Shown piece by piece: positions 24,152-31,985 of a DNA stretch of 64,000 bases (its first letter is position 1; every line of letters starts with the position of its first letter). Made by a program: the position numbers and the translations under genes. The stretch spans positions 1 to 64,000 of the forward strand of contig SFTH01000011.1 of the NCBI GenBank assembly GCA_004563405.1, written 5' to 3'. This stretch comes from a bacterium (GTDB lineage Bacteria > Bacillota > Clostridia > Christensenellales > Aristaeellaceae). The notes beneath the pieces are model-generated. The model searched no databases. It was given only the letters and a program-made list of their open reading frames with translations, and was not told where the DNA came from.

Positions 24152-24856
24152 CTATTTCCCTTCATTCATGCCCAGCCGCGCCTTGCGCTCGCGCTCCGCC
24201 TGGGGCGCGCGCAGGTAGATGGGCGTCAGCGCCTGCGCCTCCATCCATTCCTCCGGCCGCGCCGCCGCCAGCAGGCAGGCCGCGTCCGCGCGCAGATCCC
24301 GCAGGTTGGCCGGGGCGATGCAGGCGTCGCTCCGCATTTCCAGGATGCGCCCGGCGTGCACCCGCAGGCCGTCGCCCAGAAACACCACGCGACGGTCTCT
24401 GGGAAGCGAATCGACAAAGGCTCCGAGCTCCATGGCCGCGTCCGGCAGCACCCGCCGGGGCAGGCCGCCCGCCATGTCGAAGGCGGCGCAGTACACCTGT
24501 CCCCGCCGCGCGTCCAGAATCGGACATGCGAGGCCGTCAAAGCCCTGATAGTTCATGGCCAGCGCCTCGAGCGCGTCGATGCGGGCGCAGGATTTGTTCC
24601 ATGCGTGGGCCAGTCCCTTGGCCGCGCACACGCCGATGCGCACGCCGGTGAAGGAGCCCGGCCCCGCCACGGTGGCGAAGCAGTCCACCTGGTCGCAGCG
24701 CAGTCCGGCGGCCTCCATCGCCGCGTCCAGCGCGGGCATGATGGTCTCGGAGTGGGTCAGGCCCTGATTCATGGCCGTGAGATGGACGATGCTTCCGTCC
24801 CGCAGCACCGCGCAGCTGGCCAGGGGGCCGGAAGTATCCAAGCCGACGATAATCAC
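24152..24856 (-). CDS. tsaB: tRNA t6A biosynthesis protein TsaB
   Basis: The 234-residue protein has the ASKHA fold of TsaB: IIVGLDTSGPLASCAVL at the N-terminus, HSETIMPALDAAME, and GPGSFTGVRIGVCAAKGLA near residues 74-92. It forms the platform with TsaD and TsaE that attaches threonylcarbamoyl to A37 of ANN-decoding tRNAs. The GTG at 24856 is chosen as the start: it overlaps the tsaE stop as GTGA and sits 8 nt from GGAGG; an ATG five codons upstream lies inside that site. Confidence 0.94.
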   Translation of the reverse strand: MIIVGLDTSGPLASCAVLRDGSIVHLTAMNQGLTHSETIMPALDAAMEAAGLRCDQVDCFATVAGPGSFTGVRIGVCAAKGLAHAWNKSCARIDALEALAMNYQGFDGLACPILDARRGQVYCAAFDMAGGLPRRVLPDAAMELGAFVDSLPRDRRVVFLGDGLRVHAGRILEMRSDACIAPANLRDLRADAACLLAAARPEEWMEAQALTPIYLRAPQAERERKARLGMNEGK

Positions 24857-25317
24857 CCTTGCGCCCTCCATTCTTCCAGCAGGGCGGCGCAGTCCTCCGC
24901 GCGGTCGCCCTCGATTTCAATTTCCCGCCGGTCCGCGTCTGCGCACCGCTTCAGCGTGACGTGCAGCGCCGGGTCGGGTTCGATCTCCGCCATCTCCGGC
25001 CATTCGATCAGCGCAACGCCGTCGCCGCCGATGAACTCGTCCAGCCCGGCGGCGTAGAATTCATCGGGATCGTTCAGGCGGTAGAGGTCGTAGTGGTAGA
25101 GCTTCATCCTGCCGCCCTCATAGGGGATCAGCAGCGTGAAGGTGGGGCTGGGCATTGCGCCGGTCACGCCCAGCGCCCGGCCCACGCCACGGGCAAACAC
25201 CGACTTCCCCGCGCCCAGATCGCCGTGGAGCAGCACGCTGTCTCCGGGCCGGAGCGCCTCCGCGAGCCGCCCCGCCAGGCGCAGGGTCTCCTCCTCCGAA
25301 CGGGTGTAATACTTCAT
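24853..25317 (-). CDS. tsaE: tRNA t6A biosynthesis ATPase TsaE
   Basis: The 154-residue P-loop protein has Walker A HGDLGAGKS near residues 33-41, PSPTFTLL (switch region) near residue 58, and YHYDLYRLNDPDEF followed by IEWPE, the TsaE signature. It drives turnover of the TsaB/TsaD complex. The ATG at 25317 is preferred, though the GAGGAAG site is 13 nt away; a TTG at 25329 is the alternative. It lies 17 nt after galK and overlaps tsaB by 4 nt. Confidence 0.93.
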   Translation of the reverse strand: MKYYTRSEEETLRLAGRLAEALRPGDSVLLHGDLGAGKSVFARGVGRALGVTGAMPSPTFTLLIPYEGGRMKLYHYDLYRLNDPDEFYAAGLDEFIGGDGVALIEWPEMAEIEPDPALHVTLKRCADADRREIEIEGDRAEDCAALLEEWRAQG

Positions 25318-25334
25318 GCTCTCTCTCAACTTCC

Positions 25335-26582
25335 TCAGCGAATGCAGACCACGCCCTCCGGCCGGATGCTCAGCACCGTGGTGGCGCCCGCGCCGAAGAC
25401 CGCGTTCATGGTATTGGAATAGGTTTCCACCATCTCAGACGGAACGAAGGCCAGTATGGTTCCCGCAAATCCACCACCGTGGATGCGCCACGCGCCGCGG
25501 CCCTCCAGCATCCGCCGGCTCAATTCCAGCGCGAGGGGCATCTCCTGATTGTCGCTGGACTCCACATGCAGGTTCTGCAGAAGCTTCCAGCTGCTCTCGC
25601 CGGAGCCGACGACGCAGCGGAAGAAGGCGGGCAGATCGTCGCGCTTCAGCGCCTCGGTGGCCTCCGCCACGCGGCGGGTCTCGTCCACAAAGTGGAAGGC
25701 GCGCAGAATCGCCCGGTCGCTGACCTTGTTCTTCAGCGCGGGAACGGCGGCCTCCAGCGCCTCAGGCGTCACGCCGTTGAGCACCTCGCAGCCCATCTGC
25801 TGCGCCACCTGCTTCATCTCCACGGGAATGGAGGCGTAGGCGGAGGTCAGATTGCCGTGCTCGCCGCCGGCGGAGACCACGCACACCGCGTAGCCGCGCT
25901 TGCCGAAGTCGTAGGACAGCGCCTCCACGGAGGCGATCTCCGGCGCAAAGTCCAGCGCCACCAGGCCGCCCACGGCGCTGGCCGTCTGATCCAGCAGGCC
26001 GCTGGGCTTGCCGAAGTAGATGTTCTCGGCGAACTGGGAGATGCGGGCGTTGAGCTTGGCGTCGATGCTCCAGCCGTTGAACAGCGCGTCGAAGGCCGCC
26101 ACCAGCATGACCTCGAAGGCCGCCGAGGAGGACAGGCCGCTGCCCTTGAAGACTGTGCTGGTCACCTGCGCGTCGAAGCCGCCGATGACATAGCCGAGCT
26201 CCTCCAGCCGGGCGGCCACGCCGCGAATCAGCGAGAAGGTGGTCTCCTTTTCGTCCTCGCGGACGCTCAAATCGGAGAGATCCACCAGGAAGGGCGCGTC
26301 ATAGCCCTCGGAGTACAGGCGAACGACGCTGGTCTCATTGGGCGCGACGGCCGCCACGGTATCCAGGTTTACCGCCGCCGCCAGCACGCGGCCGCGGTTG
26401 TGATCGGTGTGGTTGCCCACGACCTCGGTGCGTCCAGGCGCGGAGACGAAGGCCTCCGGCTCCCGGCTGAAGTGGGCGCGGAATGCGTCCGCCAGGGCGC
26501 AATAGCGGGCGTACTGATCCTGTCCGGCATAGAGCGCGCTGAGGCGCCGGGCGTTGCGTTCAAAGACTGCCTTGACATCCAT
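25335..26582 (-). CDS. galK: Galactokinase
   Basis: The 415-residue GHMP kinase has VSAPGRTEVVGNHTDHNRG near residues 46-64 (galactose-binding signature), the ATP loop GSGLSSSAAFE near residue 151, and the C-terminal HGGGFAGTI motif. It phosphorylates galactose at C1 for the Leloir pathway. It is divergent from galT and first of the run galK-tsaE-tsaB-rimI-Mur ligase, so galactose regulation could reach the t6A genes unless internal promoters exist. The ATG follows CTGGAGGGATCGTCGAT. Confidence 0.94.
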   Translation of the reverse strand: MDVKAVFERNARRLSALYAGQDQYARYCALADAFRAHFSREPEAFVSAPGRTEVVGNHTDHNRGRVLAAAVNLDTVAAVAPNETSVVRLYSEGYDAPFLVDLSDLSVREDEKETTFSLIRGVAARLEELGYVIGGFDAQVTSTVFKGSGLSSSAAFEVMLVAAFDALFNGWSIDAKLNARISQFAENIYFGKPSGLLDQTASAVGGLVALDFAPEIASVEALSYDFGKRGYAVCVVSAGGEHGNLTSAYASIPVEMKQVAQQMGCEVLNGVTPEALEAAVPALKNKVSDRAILRAFHFVDETRRVAEATEALKRDDLPAFFRCVVGSGESSWKLLQNLHVESSDNQEMPLALELSRRMLEGRGAWRIHGGGFAGTILAFVPSEMVETYSNTMNAVFGAGATTVLSIRPEGVVCIR

Positions 26583-26669
26583 ATCGACGATCCCTCCAGG
26601 ACATATTATTCTGATTATATTTTATACCAATTCGGCAAAATGCGCAAGGGGAAAAGGCGTGCTGCGGGC

Positions 26670-26698
26670 TTGACACGCCGGTGGAGTTGAAGGATAAT
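26670..26698 (+). promoter_or_regulatory. Promoter of galT
   Basis: TTGACA (26670-26675) and GATAAT (26693-26698) are separated by 17 bp. On the other strand AT-rich -10-like sequences (TATAAA, TATAAT) between 26610 and 26630 probably serve galK but lack a clear -35. Confidence 0.75.
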
Positions 26699-26735
26699 AG
26701 AAGCAGAAAACGGGAACGGAAGGGATTGAAGCACA

Positions 26736-28271
26736 ATGTCGAAGAGCGCCACCGCCCTGCTGCACAGTCTGCTGGACTTTGCCGAGGACAAAGAGCTGAT
26801 TGAAGCCGAGGACAGGGCCTACTGCCTGAACCGACTGCTGGAAATCATGGGCATGGACGCCCCGGAGGGCGAACGCCCGGCGCGCGCGCCGTCGCCGGAA
26901 ACGGCCACGTCCATACTGGAGCCCCTTCTGGAGCTGGCCGCCGCGCGCGGACGGTTCCCCGACAGCGGCGAGCAGCGGGATCTGTTCTCCGCAAAGCTCA
27001 TGGGCGCGCTGACGCCCCACCCGAAGATGGTGCGCGACCGCTTCGAACAGCTCCGCCGCCAGAGCGGCGCGGCGGCCGCCACGGATTACTTCTATAAACT
27101 CTGCCGGGATGCGGACTACATCCGCGTGGACCGCATCGCAAAGAACGTGCGCTTCCTCCACGACTCCCCATGCGGCGAGCTGGAGATCACCATCAACCTC
27201 TCCAAGCCGGAAAAGGATCCCCGTGACATCGCGGCCCAGCGCAACGCGAAGCAGACGGGCTATCCCCGCTGCATGCTCTGCGTGGAGAACCCGGGCTACG
27301 CCGGGCGCGCGGGCTTCCCGGCCCGCCAGAACCACCGCATTGTGCCCGTCACCCTGGGCGGCGAGTCGTGGTATCTGCAATACTCCCCCTACTCCTACTA
27401 CAACGAGCACTGCATCGCCTTCAACCGGGAGCACATTCCCATGAAGATCTCCCGGGAGAGCTTTGTGAAGCTGTTCGACTTCGTGGAGCGCTTCCCCCAC
27501 TACTTCCTGGGGTCCAACGCGGATCTTCCCATCGTGGGCGGCTCCATACTCTCCCACGACCACTTCCAGGGCGGCGGCCACAGCTTCCCCATGGATCGCG
27601 CCGGCGTGCGCATTCCGCTATCGTCCCCCACAGTGGGCGTGGAGGCATGGGTGGCCGACTGGCCGATGACCTGCATCGTGTTGAAGGGCAGAGACCGGGC
27701 GCAGCTGACGGATCTGGCCGATGAGATGCTCGCCGCCTGGCGGGGTTACTCCGACCCGGCCTGCGAAATCCTCGCCGAAACCGACGGCACGCCCCACAAC
27801 ACCATCACGCCCGTGGCGCGCATGGAGGACGGCTGCTACAAGCTCTATCTGGTGCTGCGCAACAACCGCACCACGCCGGAGCATCCGCTGGGCCTGTTCC
27901 ATCCCCACGCGGAGCTGCACCACATCAAGAAGGAAAACATCGGCCTGATCGAGGTGATGGGCCTGTTCATCCTGCCGGGACGACTGGTGGGCGAGCTGAA
28001 CGCGCTGGAGAAGTATCTGACTGGAGAGACGCCGCTGGACGCCGCGCCGGAGGCCGGCTCTCCCCTGGAAAAGCACTACGCCTGGATTCGGGAGATCGCC
28101 GCGCGCACGGGCACGGCCCTGAGCGCCGCAGAAGCCCAGAGCGCGCTGCGCGCGGGCCTGGCCGACAAGTGCGCCCGGGTTCTCGCGGACGCGGGCGTGT
28201 ATAAACTGACTCCCGAGGGCGAGGCGGGCGTGCTCCGCTTCCTCGAGAGCATTGGTTACGCGCGCGCCTGA
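26736..28271 (+). CDS. galT: UDP-glucose--hexose-1-phosphate uridylyltransferase (class II GalT)
   Basis: The 511-residue protein is of the long Firmicutes class. The N-terminal helical region contains LLDFAEDKELIEAEDRAYC. The core has CMLCVENPGYAGR (residues ~185-197) and ILSHDHFQGGGHSFPM (~269-284), whose His-rich stretch marks the nucleotidyl transfer site. It moves UMP from UDP-glucose to galactose 1-phosphate made by GalK. GGAAGGGATTGAAGCACA precedes the ATG. galE and an epimerase partner are not in the window. Confidence 0.94.
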   Translation: MSKSATALLHSLLDFAEDKELIEAEDRAYCLNRLLEIMGMDAPEGERPARAPSPETATSILEPLLELAAARGRFPDSGEQRDLFSAKLMGALTPHPKMVRDRFEQLRRQSGAAAATDYFYKLCRDADYIRVDRIAKNVRFLHDSPCGELEITINLSKPEKDPRDIAAQRNAKQTGYPRCMLCVENPGYAGRAGFPARQNHRIVPVTLGGESWYLQYSPYSYYNEHCIAFNREHIPMKISRESFVKLFDFVERFPHYFLGSNADLPIVGGSILSHDHFQGGGHSFPMDRAGVRIPLSSPTVGVEAWVADWPMTCIVLKGRDRAQLTDLADEMLAAWRGYSDPACEILAETDGTPHNTITPVARMEDGCYKLYLVLRNNRTTPEHPLGLFHPHAELHHIKKENIGLIEVMGLFILPGRLVGELNALEKYLTGETPLDAAPEAGSPLEKHYAWIREIAARTGTALSAAEAQSALRAGLADKCARVLADAGVYKLTPEGEAGVLRFLESIGYARA

Positions 28272-28314
28272 ATTCGGTGCGCAAGCGCCAGCTTTACAGA
28301 CCCGAACCGCGAAA

Positions 28315-28340
28315 GCGCCCGCCGGAATTCCGGCGGGCGC
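28315..28340. terminator. Palindromic terminator between galT and the repeat protein gene
   Basis: A perfect 26-bp inverted repeat (GCGCCCGCCGG-AATT centre) lies between the two convergent genes, followed on the plus strand by CTCGTCTGTCC. It probably works in both directions although T-runs are weak. Confidence 0.6.
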
Positions 28341-28461
28341 CTCGTCTGTCCAGGGAACCGAGTGCCGCGGCTTTCCCGGATCTTGATCGCACCCCGGCGA
28401 AGCAGAGAGAAAACCCCCGCCCATCGCTTCAGGATGGACTGGGTTGATTGCGTCGCGCCAC

Positions 28462-31400
28462 TTAATCCACGGAGGTCGGCGGGTTGCAGAAGGGGCAGGC
28501 TTTGTAGCCCCAGCTGGTCACGAACTCCAGCGTCACGCCCGTTCCGCCGGACATGCCCGCATCGCTGCACTTGCTGCTCTTGTGGTAGTAGAGCATATCG
28601 CTATCCAGATCGACGTAGACCTTGGTATCGCCAGGAGCCGAGTACTTGATGTCAGAGACTTCATAGGATTCCGAGCCGCCAATGCACACCGGACACTCCT
28701 TCTTGCCCAAGGCCAGGGCCTTGGCAAAGGTTCCCGCCACTGCGCCCGCGCCCGCGTGGGTCTTGCTGCTGTGGTAGTACTTGTCAGAGGCGGAGGAATA
28801 GACCGTCTTGGACGCGCTGCTGGCGCAGCTCGGGCAGGCGGACTTTCTGTAGTTCAGCGCCGTCTCCAGCGTGATCTTGGAGGCGCTGGCGCCCGCGCAG
28901 CTCTTGCTGGCGTGATAGTACTTGCCCGTCACGGAGGCGTACACGCTGATGCCGGAGGTACCGGCCTTGTAGGTTCCCGAGGACGTGATGGCCTTGGTCT
29001 TGGTCACGCAGTACGGGCAGGGATCCAGGCCCAGAGCCAGACCGCTGGCGCGATACCCCTTCACCGCGCCTGCACCGGCGCAGGTCTTGGAGTAGTGGTA
29101 GTACTTTCCGCCCTTGACCGCGTAGACGGTCGTTTTCGCGGAGGACGCGCACTTGGGGCAGGCGGACTTGCCATAGTTCATCGCCGTCTCCAGCGTGATG
29201 TAGGCCGGATCCTTCATGCCGGAGCAGCTGCTGGTGGTGTGATAGTACTTGCCCGTCGCCGTGGCGTAGACCTTGATGCCGGAGGTACCCGGCGTGTAGC
29301 GGCCGGAGGAGACCAGGCTGGTCGCCGACGAACTTCCGCTGGCGCTGGTGAACTTTCCGGTGGTCACGTTGCTCACGCCGCCGCTACTGCTGCTGCCGCT
29401 GGAGGCGAGTTTGCTGAGGCAGACCGGGCAGGCCTTCTGGCCCAGCATCAACGCCGCTTCAAGCGTGCGCTGATTTGCGCCGGACATGCCGGAGCAATTG
29501 GACTTGACGTGGTAGTAGGTGCCGCCGTCGGTGGAATACACCATCCTGCTGGCCAGGGAGGCGCAGGTCGGGCAGGCGCGCTTTCCGGCGGAGACCGCCG
29601 TGGAAATGGACACGCGGCTCGCGCCTGTCATGCCGGAGCAATTGGACTTGGTGTGGTAGTAGGTGCCGTTCTGGGTACAATAGACGTAGGTGCCGGAGGC
29701 GGTGCTGCCCGTGCCGGTGGTGGTCGTTCCGCTGTCGCTGCTCGTCCAGCAGTTGGGACAGCGCTTCTTTCCCAGCGCCAGCGCCTGGGCGAGGGTGCCC
29801 GCCTGGGCGTTCTGCATGCCGGAGCAGCTGGCGTAGGAGTGATAGTACTGGCCGTTCTGGGTGGCGTAGACCACCTTATCCGCGCTGGCGCAGCACTTGG
29901 GGCAGGCCGGCTTGCCCGATGCGATGGCCGATTTGAGCGTGATGCGCGATGCGCCGGTCATGCCGGAACAGTGCTCCTCGGTGTGATAGTAGGTGCCGCC
30001 CTTCGTCGCGTAGACGTAGATGTCGCCCGTCGTACCCGTGCCTGCGGACGCATTGCCGGTGGTCGAAGTCATGCTGCCCGCGGTGCTGCTGCCCCAGCAC
30101 TTGGGACAGCGCTTCTTGCCCAGAATCATCGACTCGGCAAGCGTCACCTGGAAGGCGTTCTGCATGCCGCTACAGTCGCTCTTGTTGTGGAAATAGGTGC
30201 CGCCCTGGGTGCAGTAGACCAGGCTTCCGGCGCTCTTTGCGCAGGTGGGACAGGCCGTCTTTCCGGCAAGCATCGCCTGAAGCAGGCTGCCGGCGGTGGC
30301 GTTCTGCATGCCGGAGCAGGTGGCGTTGGTGTGGAAGTAGCGTCCGCCCGCCGTCGCGTATACGGTGATTCCGCTCTTGTCCGTGGTGGAAGCGGTCGCA
30401 AACTTCAGGGCGCTGTTGCTCAGGCTGTTGATCTGCTTGGTGACGCAGACCGGGCAGGCCGTCTGGCCCTTCTCCTTGGCCGCCTCCTCGGTGATGACGG
30501 TGGCGTTCTTCATGCCGGAGCAGTTGATATCCGTGTGGTAGTACTTGCCGTCCGCAGTGGAGTAAAAGGTCTTCTGGTCGGGATAGCAGATCGGGCAGGG
30601 AACCTTGCCGCGCTGTTCCGCCATCTCCTTGGTCACGTTGGAGACCGCCGCGCCCTCCTCGATGTTGGAGCAGCTGGCGTTGTTGTGGTAGTAAGCGCCG
30701 GTATTCGTCATGATGACAGTGTTCTGGCTGGCCGCCGTACCGGTGCTGCTGTTGACGGACGCGAGGGGCGTGGCCGTCGCGTCGATCGCCAGCGCATCCT
30801 GCGTCTGGCCGGGCAGGACGCCGCCGCCGGAGATTCCGTCGCCCTCGTCGCCGCCGTCGGTCAGATCGCCCAGATCCGCTCCCGCAGTCGCGTCGGGATC
30901 GGGCGTGGCTTCCGCCGCCACGGTGGGCGTGGGCGTGGTCATGGTGATGGGCGGATTGGTGGTCACATCGCCGCCGCCGGAGAGAATCGCGGAGATCAGC
31001 AGCACCACCAAGATGATGAACCACACGCCGGACGCGCCGGAAACGGCCCAGCGAATGGGCATGTCGAAGCGCCGCCTGCGCCAGAGCAGGTAGATGCCCA
31101 GCGGCGGCAGCAGCACCAGCAGCAGATAGGTCACCCAGTCGTTTTCATCCACATAGCGCATCAGAGGGCTCTCGTCCGCGTAGGGCTCGTCTCCGTAGCC
31201 CTCCGCATCCTCGTCCAGGTAGCGGTCGTCGTAGGGTTCGCCGTCGCCGTCATAGCCGTCGTCGTAGTAGCCGCCGTCGCCGTCGGCATAGTCATCGTCG
31301 TAGTGCTCGTCCTCGGCGTATCCATCGTCGTATCCGTCGTCGGCGTATCCGTCGTCGCCGGCATAGCGGTCGTCGTCGGCGTAATCGTCGAATTCACCGT

Positions 31401-31686
31401 CGTCCGCATAGCCGCCGTCGTAATCGTCATCCTCATATTCGTCGCGCCGGTCCGGACTCTGGGCAAAGCGGCCGGTATAGCCGCTGGGAGCGAAATCCTC
31501 CTCCGGGGTATACTCCTCCCCTTCATATCCCTCGCCGCCGAGATACTCTTCCTCATTATAATCAGGCTCTGCATCCCTGGCCTTTTTGCCCAGACTCAGC
31601 CGGTGGATTTTGCCCTCGCCAAAGCGGAAGGCAAGTCCCTCCTTGGATGTATTGATTTTCAGTTTTCCCAGCTTATGCGTCGCCAT
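28462..31686 (-). CDS. Large membrane protein with 13 tandem Ada-like metal-binding repeats
   Basis: The 1074-residue protein has three parts. Residues 1-185 start with a basic stretch (LGKLKINTSKEGLAFRFGEG) and become a low-complexity Asp/Tyr/Gly region. Residues ~187-235 hold two membrane spans around RRRRFD. A Thr/Pro/Asp linker leads to 13 modules of about 45 residues (residues ~318-1074). Each module reads VYAT-x-GG-x-YYH-x4-CSGM, then TL-x2-A, then GK-x2-CP-x-C, i.e. one His and three Cys as in Ada-type zinc domains of thermonuclease tails and similar proteins. Module 12 has His for the first Cys. Basic residues in the hairpin loop suggest both long regions face outside. The function is unknown; metal binding or thiol chemistry at the surface is likely. 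AGGTAGGTAG precedes the ATG. Confidence 0.85.
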   Translation of the reverse strand: MATHKLGKLKINTSKEGLAFRFGEGKIHRLSLGKKARDAEPDYNEEEYLGGEGYEGEEYTPEEDFAPSGYTGRFAQSPDRRDEYEDDDYDGGYADDGEFDDYADDDRYAGDDGYADDGYDDGYAEDEHYDDDYADGDGGYYDDGYDGDGEPYDDRYLDEDAEGYGDEPYADESPLMRYVDENDWVTYLLLVLLPPLGIYLLWRRRRFDMPIRWAVSGASGVWFIILVVLLISAILSGGGDVTTNPPITMTTPTPTVAAEATPDPDATAGADLGDLTDGGDEGDGISGGGVLPGQTQDALAIDATATPLASVNSSTGTAASQNTVIMTNTGAYYHNNASCSNIEEGAAVSNVTKEMAEQRGKVPCPICYPDQKTFYSTADGKYYHTDINCSGMKNATVITEEAAKEKGQTACPVCVTKQINSLSNSALKFATASTTDKSGITVYATAGGRYFHTNATCSGMQNATAGSLLQAMLAGKTACPTCAKSAGSLVYCTQGGTYFHNKSDCSGMQNAFQVTLAESMILGKKRCPKCWGSSTAGSMTSTTGNASAGTGTTGDIYVYATKGGTYYHTEEHCSGMTGASRITLKSAIASGKPACPKCCASADKVVYATQNGQYYHSYASCSGMQNAQAGTLAQALALGKKRCPNCWTSSDSGTTTTGTGSTASGTYVYCTQNGTYYHTKSNCSGMTGASRVSISTAVSAGKRACPTCASLASRMVYSTDGGTYYHVKSNCSGMSGANQRTLEAALMLGQKACPVCLSKLASSGSSSSGGVSNVTTGKFTSASGSSSATSLVSSGRYTPGTSGIKVYATATGKYYHTTSSCSGMKDPAYITLETAMNYGKSACPKCASSAKTTVYAVKGGKYYHYSKTCAGAGAVKGYRASGLALGLDPCPYCVTKTKAITSSGTYKAGTSGISVYASVTGKYYHASKSCAGASASKITLETALNYRKSACPSCASSASKTVYSSASDKYYHSSKTHAGAGAVAGTFAKALALGKKECPVCIGGSESYEVSDIKYSAPGDTKVYVDLDSDMLYYHKSSKCSDAGMSGGTGVTLEFVTSWGYKACPFCNPPTSVD
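28480..30730 (-). repeat. Thirteen tandem ~135-bp coding repeats
   Basis: The repeats encode the HCCC modules. They alternate: odd-numbered modules run straight into the next, while even-numbered ones are followed by a Ser/Thr/Gly linker, so the array looks built from a duplicated pair. DNA copies have diverged but share segments such as GGTGTGATAGTA. Confidence 0.85.
31160..31460 (-). repeat. Low-complexity Asp/Tyr/Gly-coding tract
   Basis: GTCGTC/CGTAG-type triplet-rich DNA encodes the acidic DDGY-like segment of the repeat protein. It is prone to slippage and could vary in length between strains. Confidence 0.7.
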
Positions 31687-31768
31687 ATGTGTCTACCTAC
31701 CTTTATCTGTACAGTTCCCGATCTTCCCGGGAGCGCGTCTTCTGCCATCTATACATAGAACCATTACA

Positions 31769-31797
31769 AGCATACAACAGAACGTTCTGGCTGTCAA
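31769..31797 (-). promoter_or_regulatory. Promoter of the Ada-like repeat protein gene
   Basis: On the minus strand, TTGACA (31792-31797) and TATGCT (31769-31774) are separated by 17 bp. The perfect palindrome CAGAACGTTCTG (31778-31789) fills the spacer, an ideal position for a repressor. Confidence 0.75.
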
Positions 31798-31943
31798 TCG
31801 GTATAAAACGAAAAAAAATAGCCACAAATTTGCGCTTTTTGTATCTTTCCATCCAAATTATATTCATCATAGCGTAATTTATTGAAATACTTCTGAAATA
31901 CATATAGAAACCACACGAAAGTCATAGTTTTTCATTCCTTTTG

Positions 31944-31952
31944 TGTTATAAT
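31944..31952 (+). promoter_or_regulatory. Extended -10 promoter of the CapA-like gene
   Basis: TGTTATAAT is an extended -10 (TGnTATAAT) about 35 nt before the start codon; no good -35 is visible. Confidence 0.6.
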
Positions 31953-31985
31953 ATGAGAAGATGGAATACTTGGAGGGGAAGAGTT

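Noticed and set aside
22229..25057. A 940-codon plus-strand frame opposite the Mur ligase, rimI and tsaB genes
   Set aside because: Same reasoning: His/Gln/Arg-rich shadow translation, and the opposite strand carries a coherent operon.
28480..30730. Regularly spaced repeats resembling a CRISPR array
   Set aside because: Units are ~135 bp, diverged and in frame with a protein; there are no constant short repeats with unique spacers and no cas genes.
28444..31758. A 1100-codon open plus-strand frame opposite the repeat protein gene
   Set aside because: It mirrors the repeats of the minus-strand gene, has Ala/Gly/Arg-rich composition and no recognisable domain. High GC keeps the antisense frame open.
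31778..31789. A LexA (SOS) box
   Set aside because: GAAC and GTTC are adjacent, without the 4-nt spacing of Firmicutes LexA sites.
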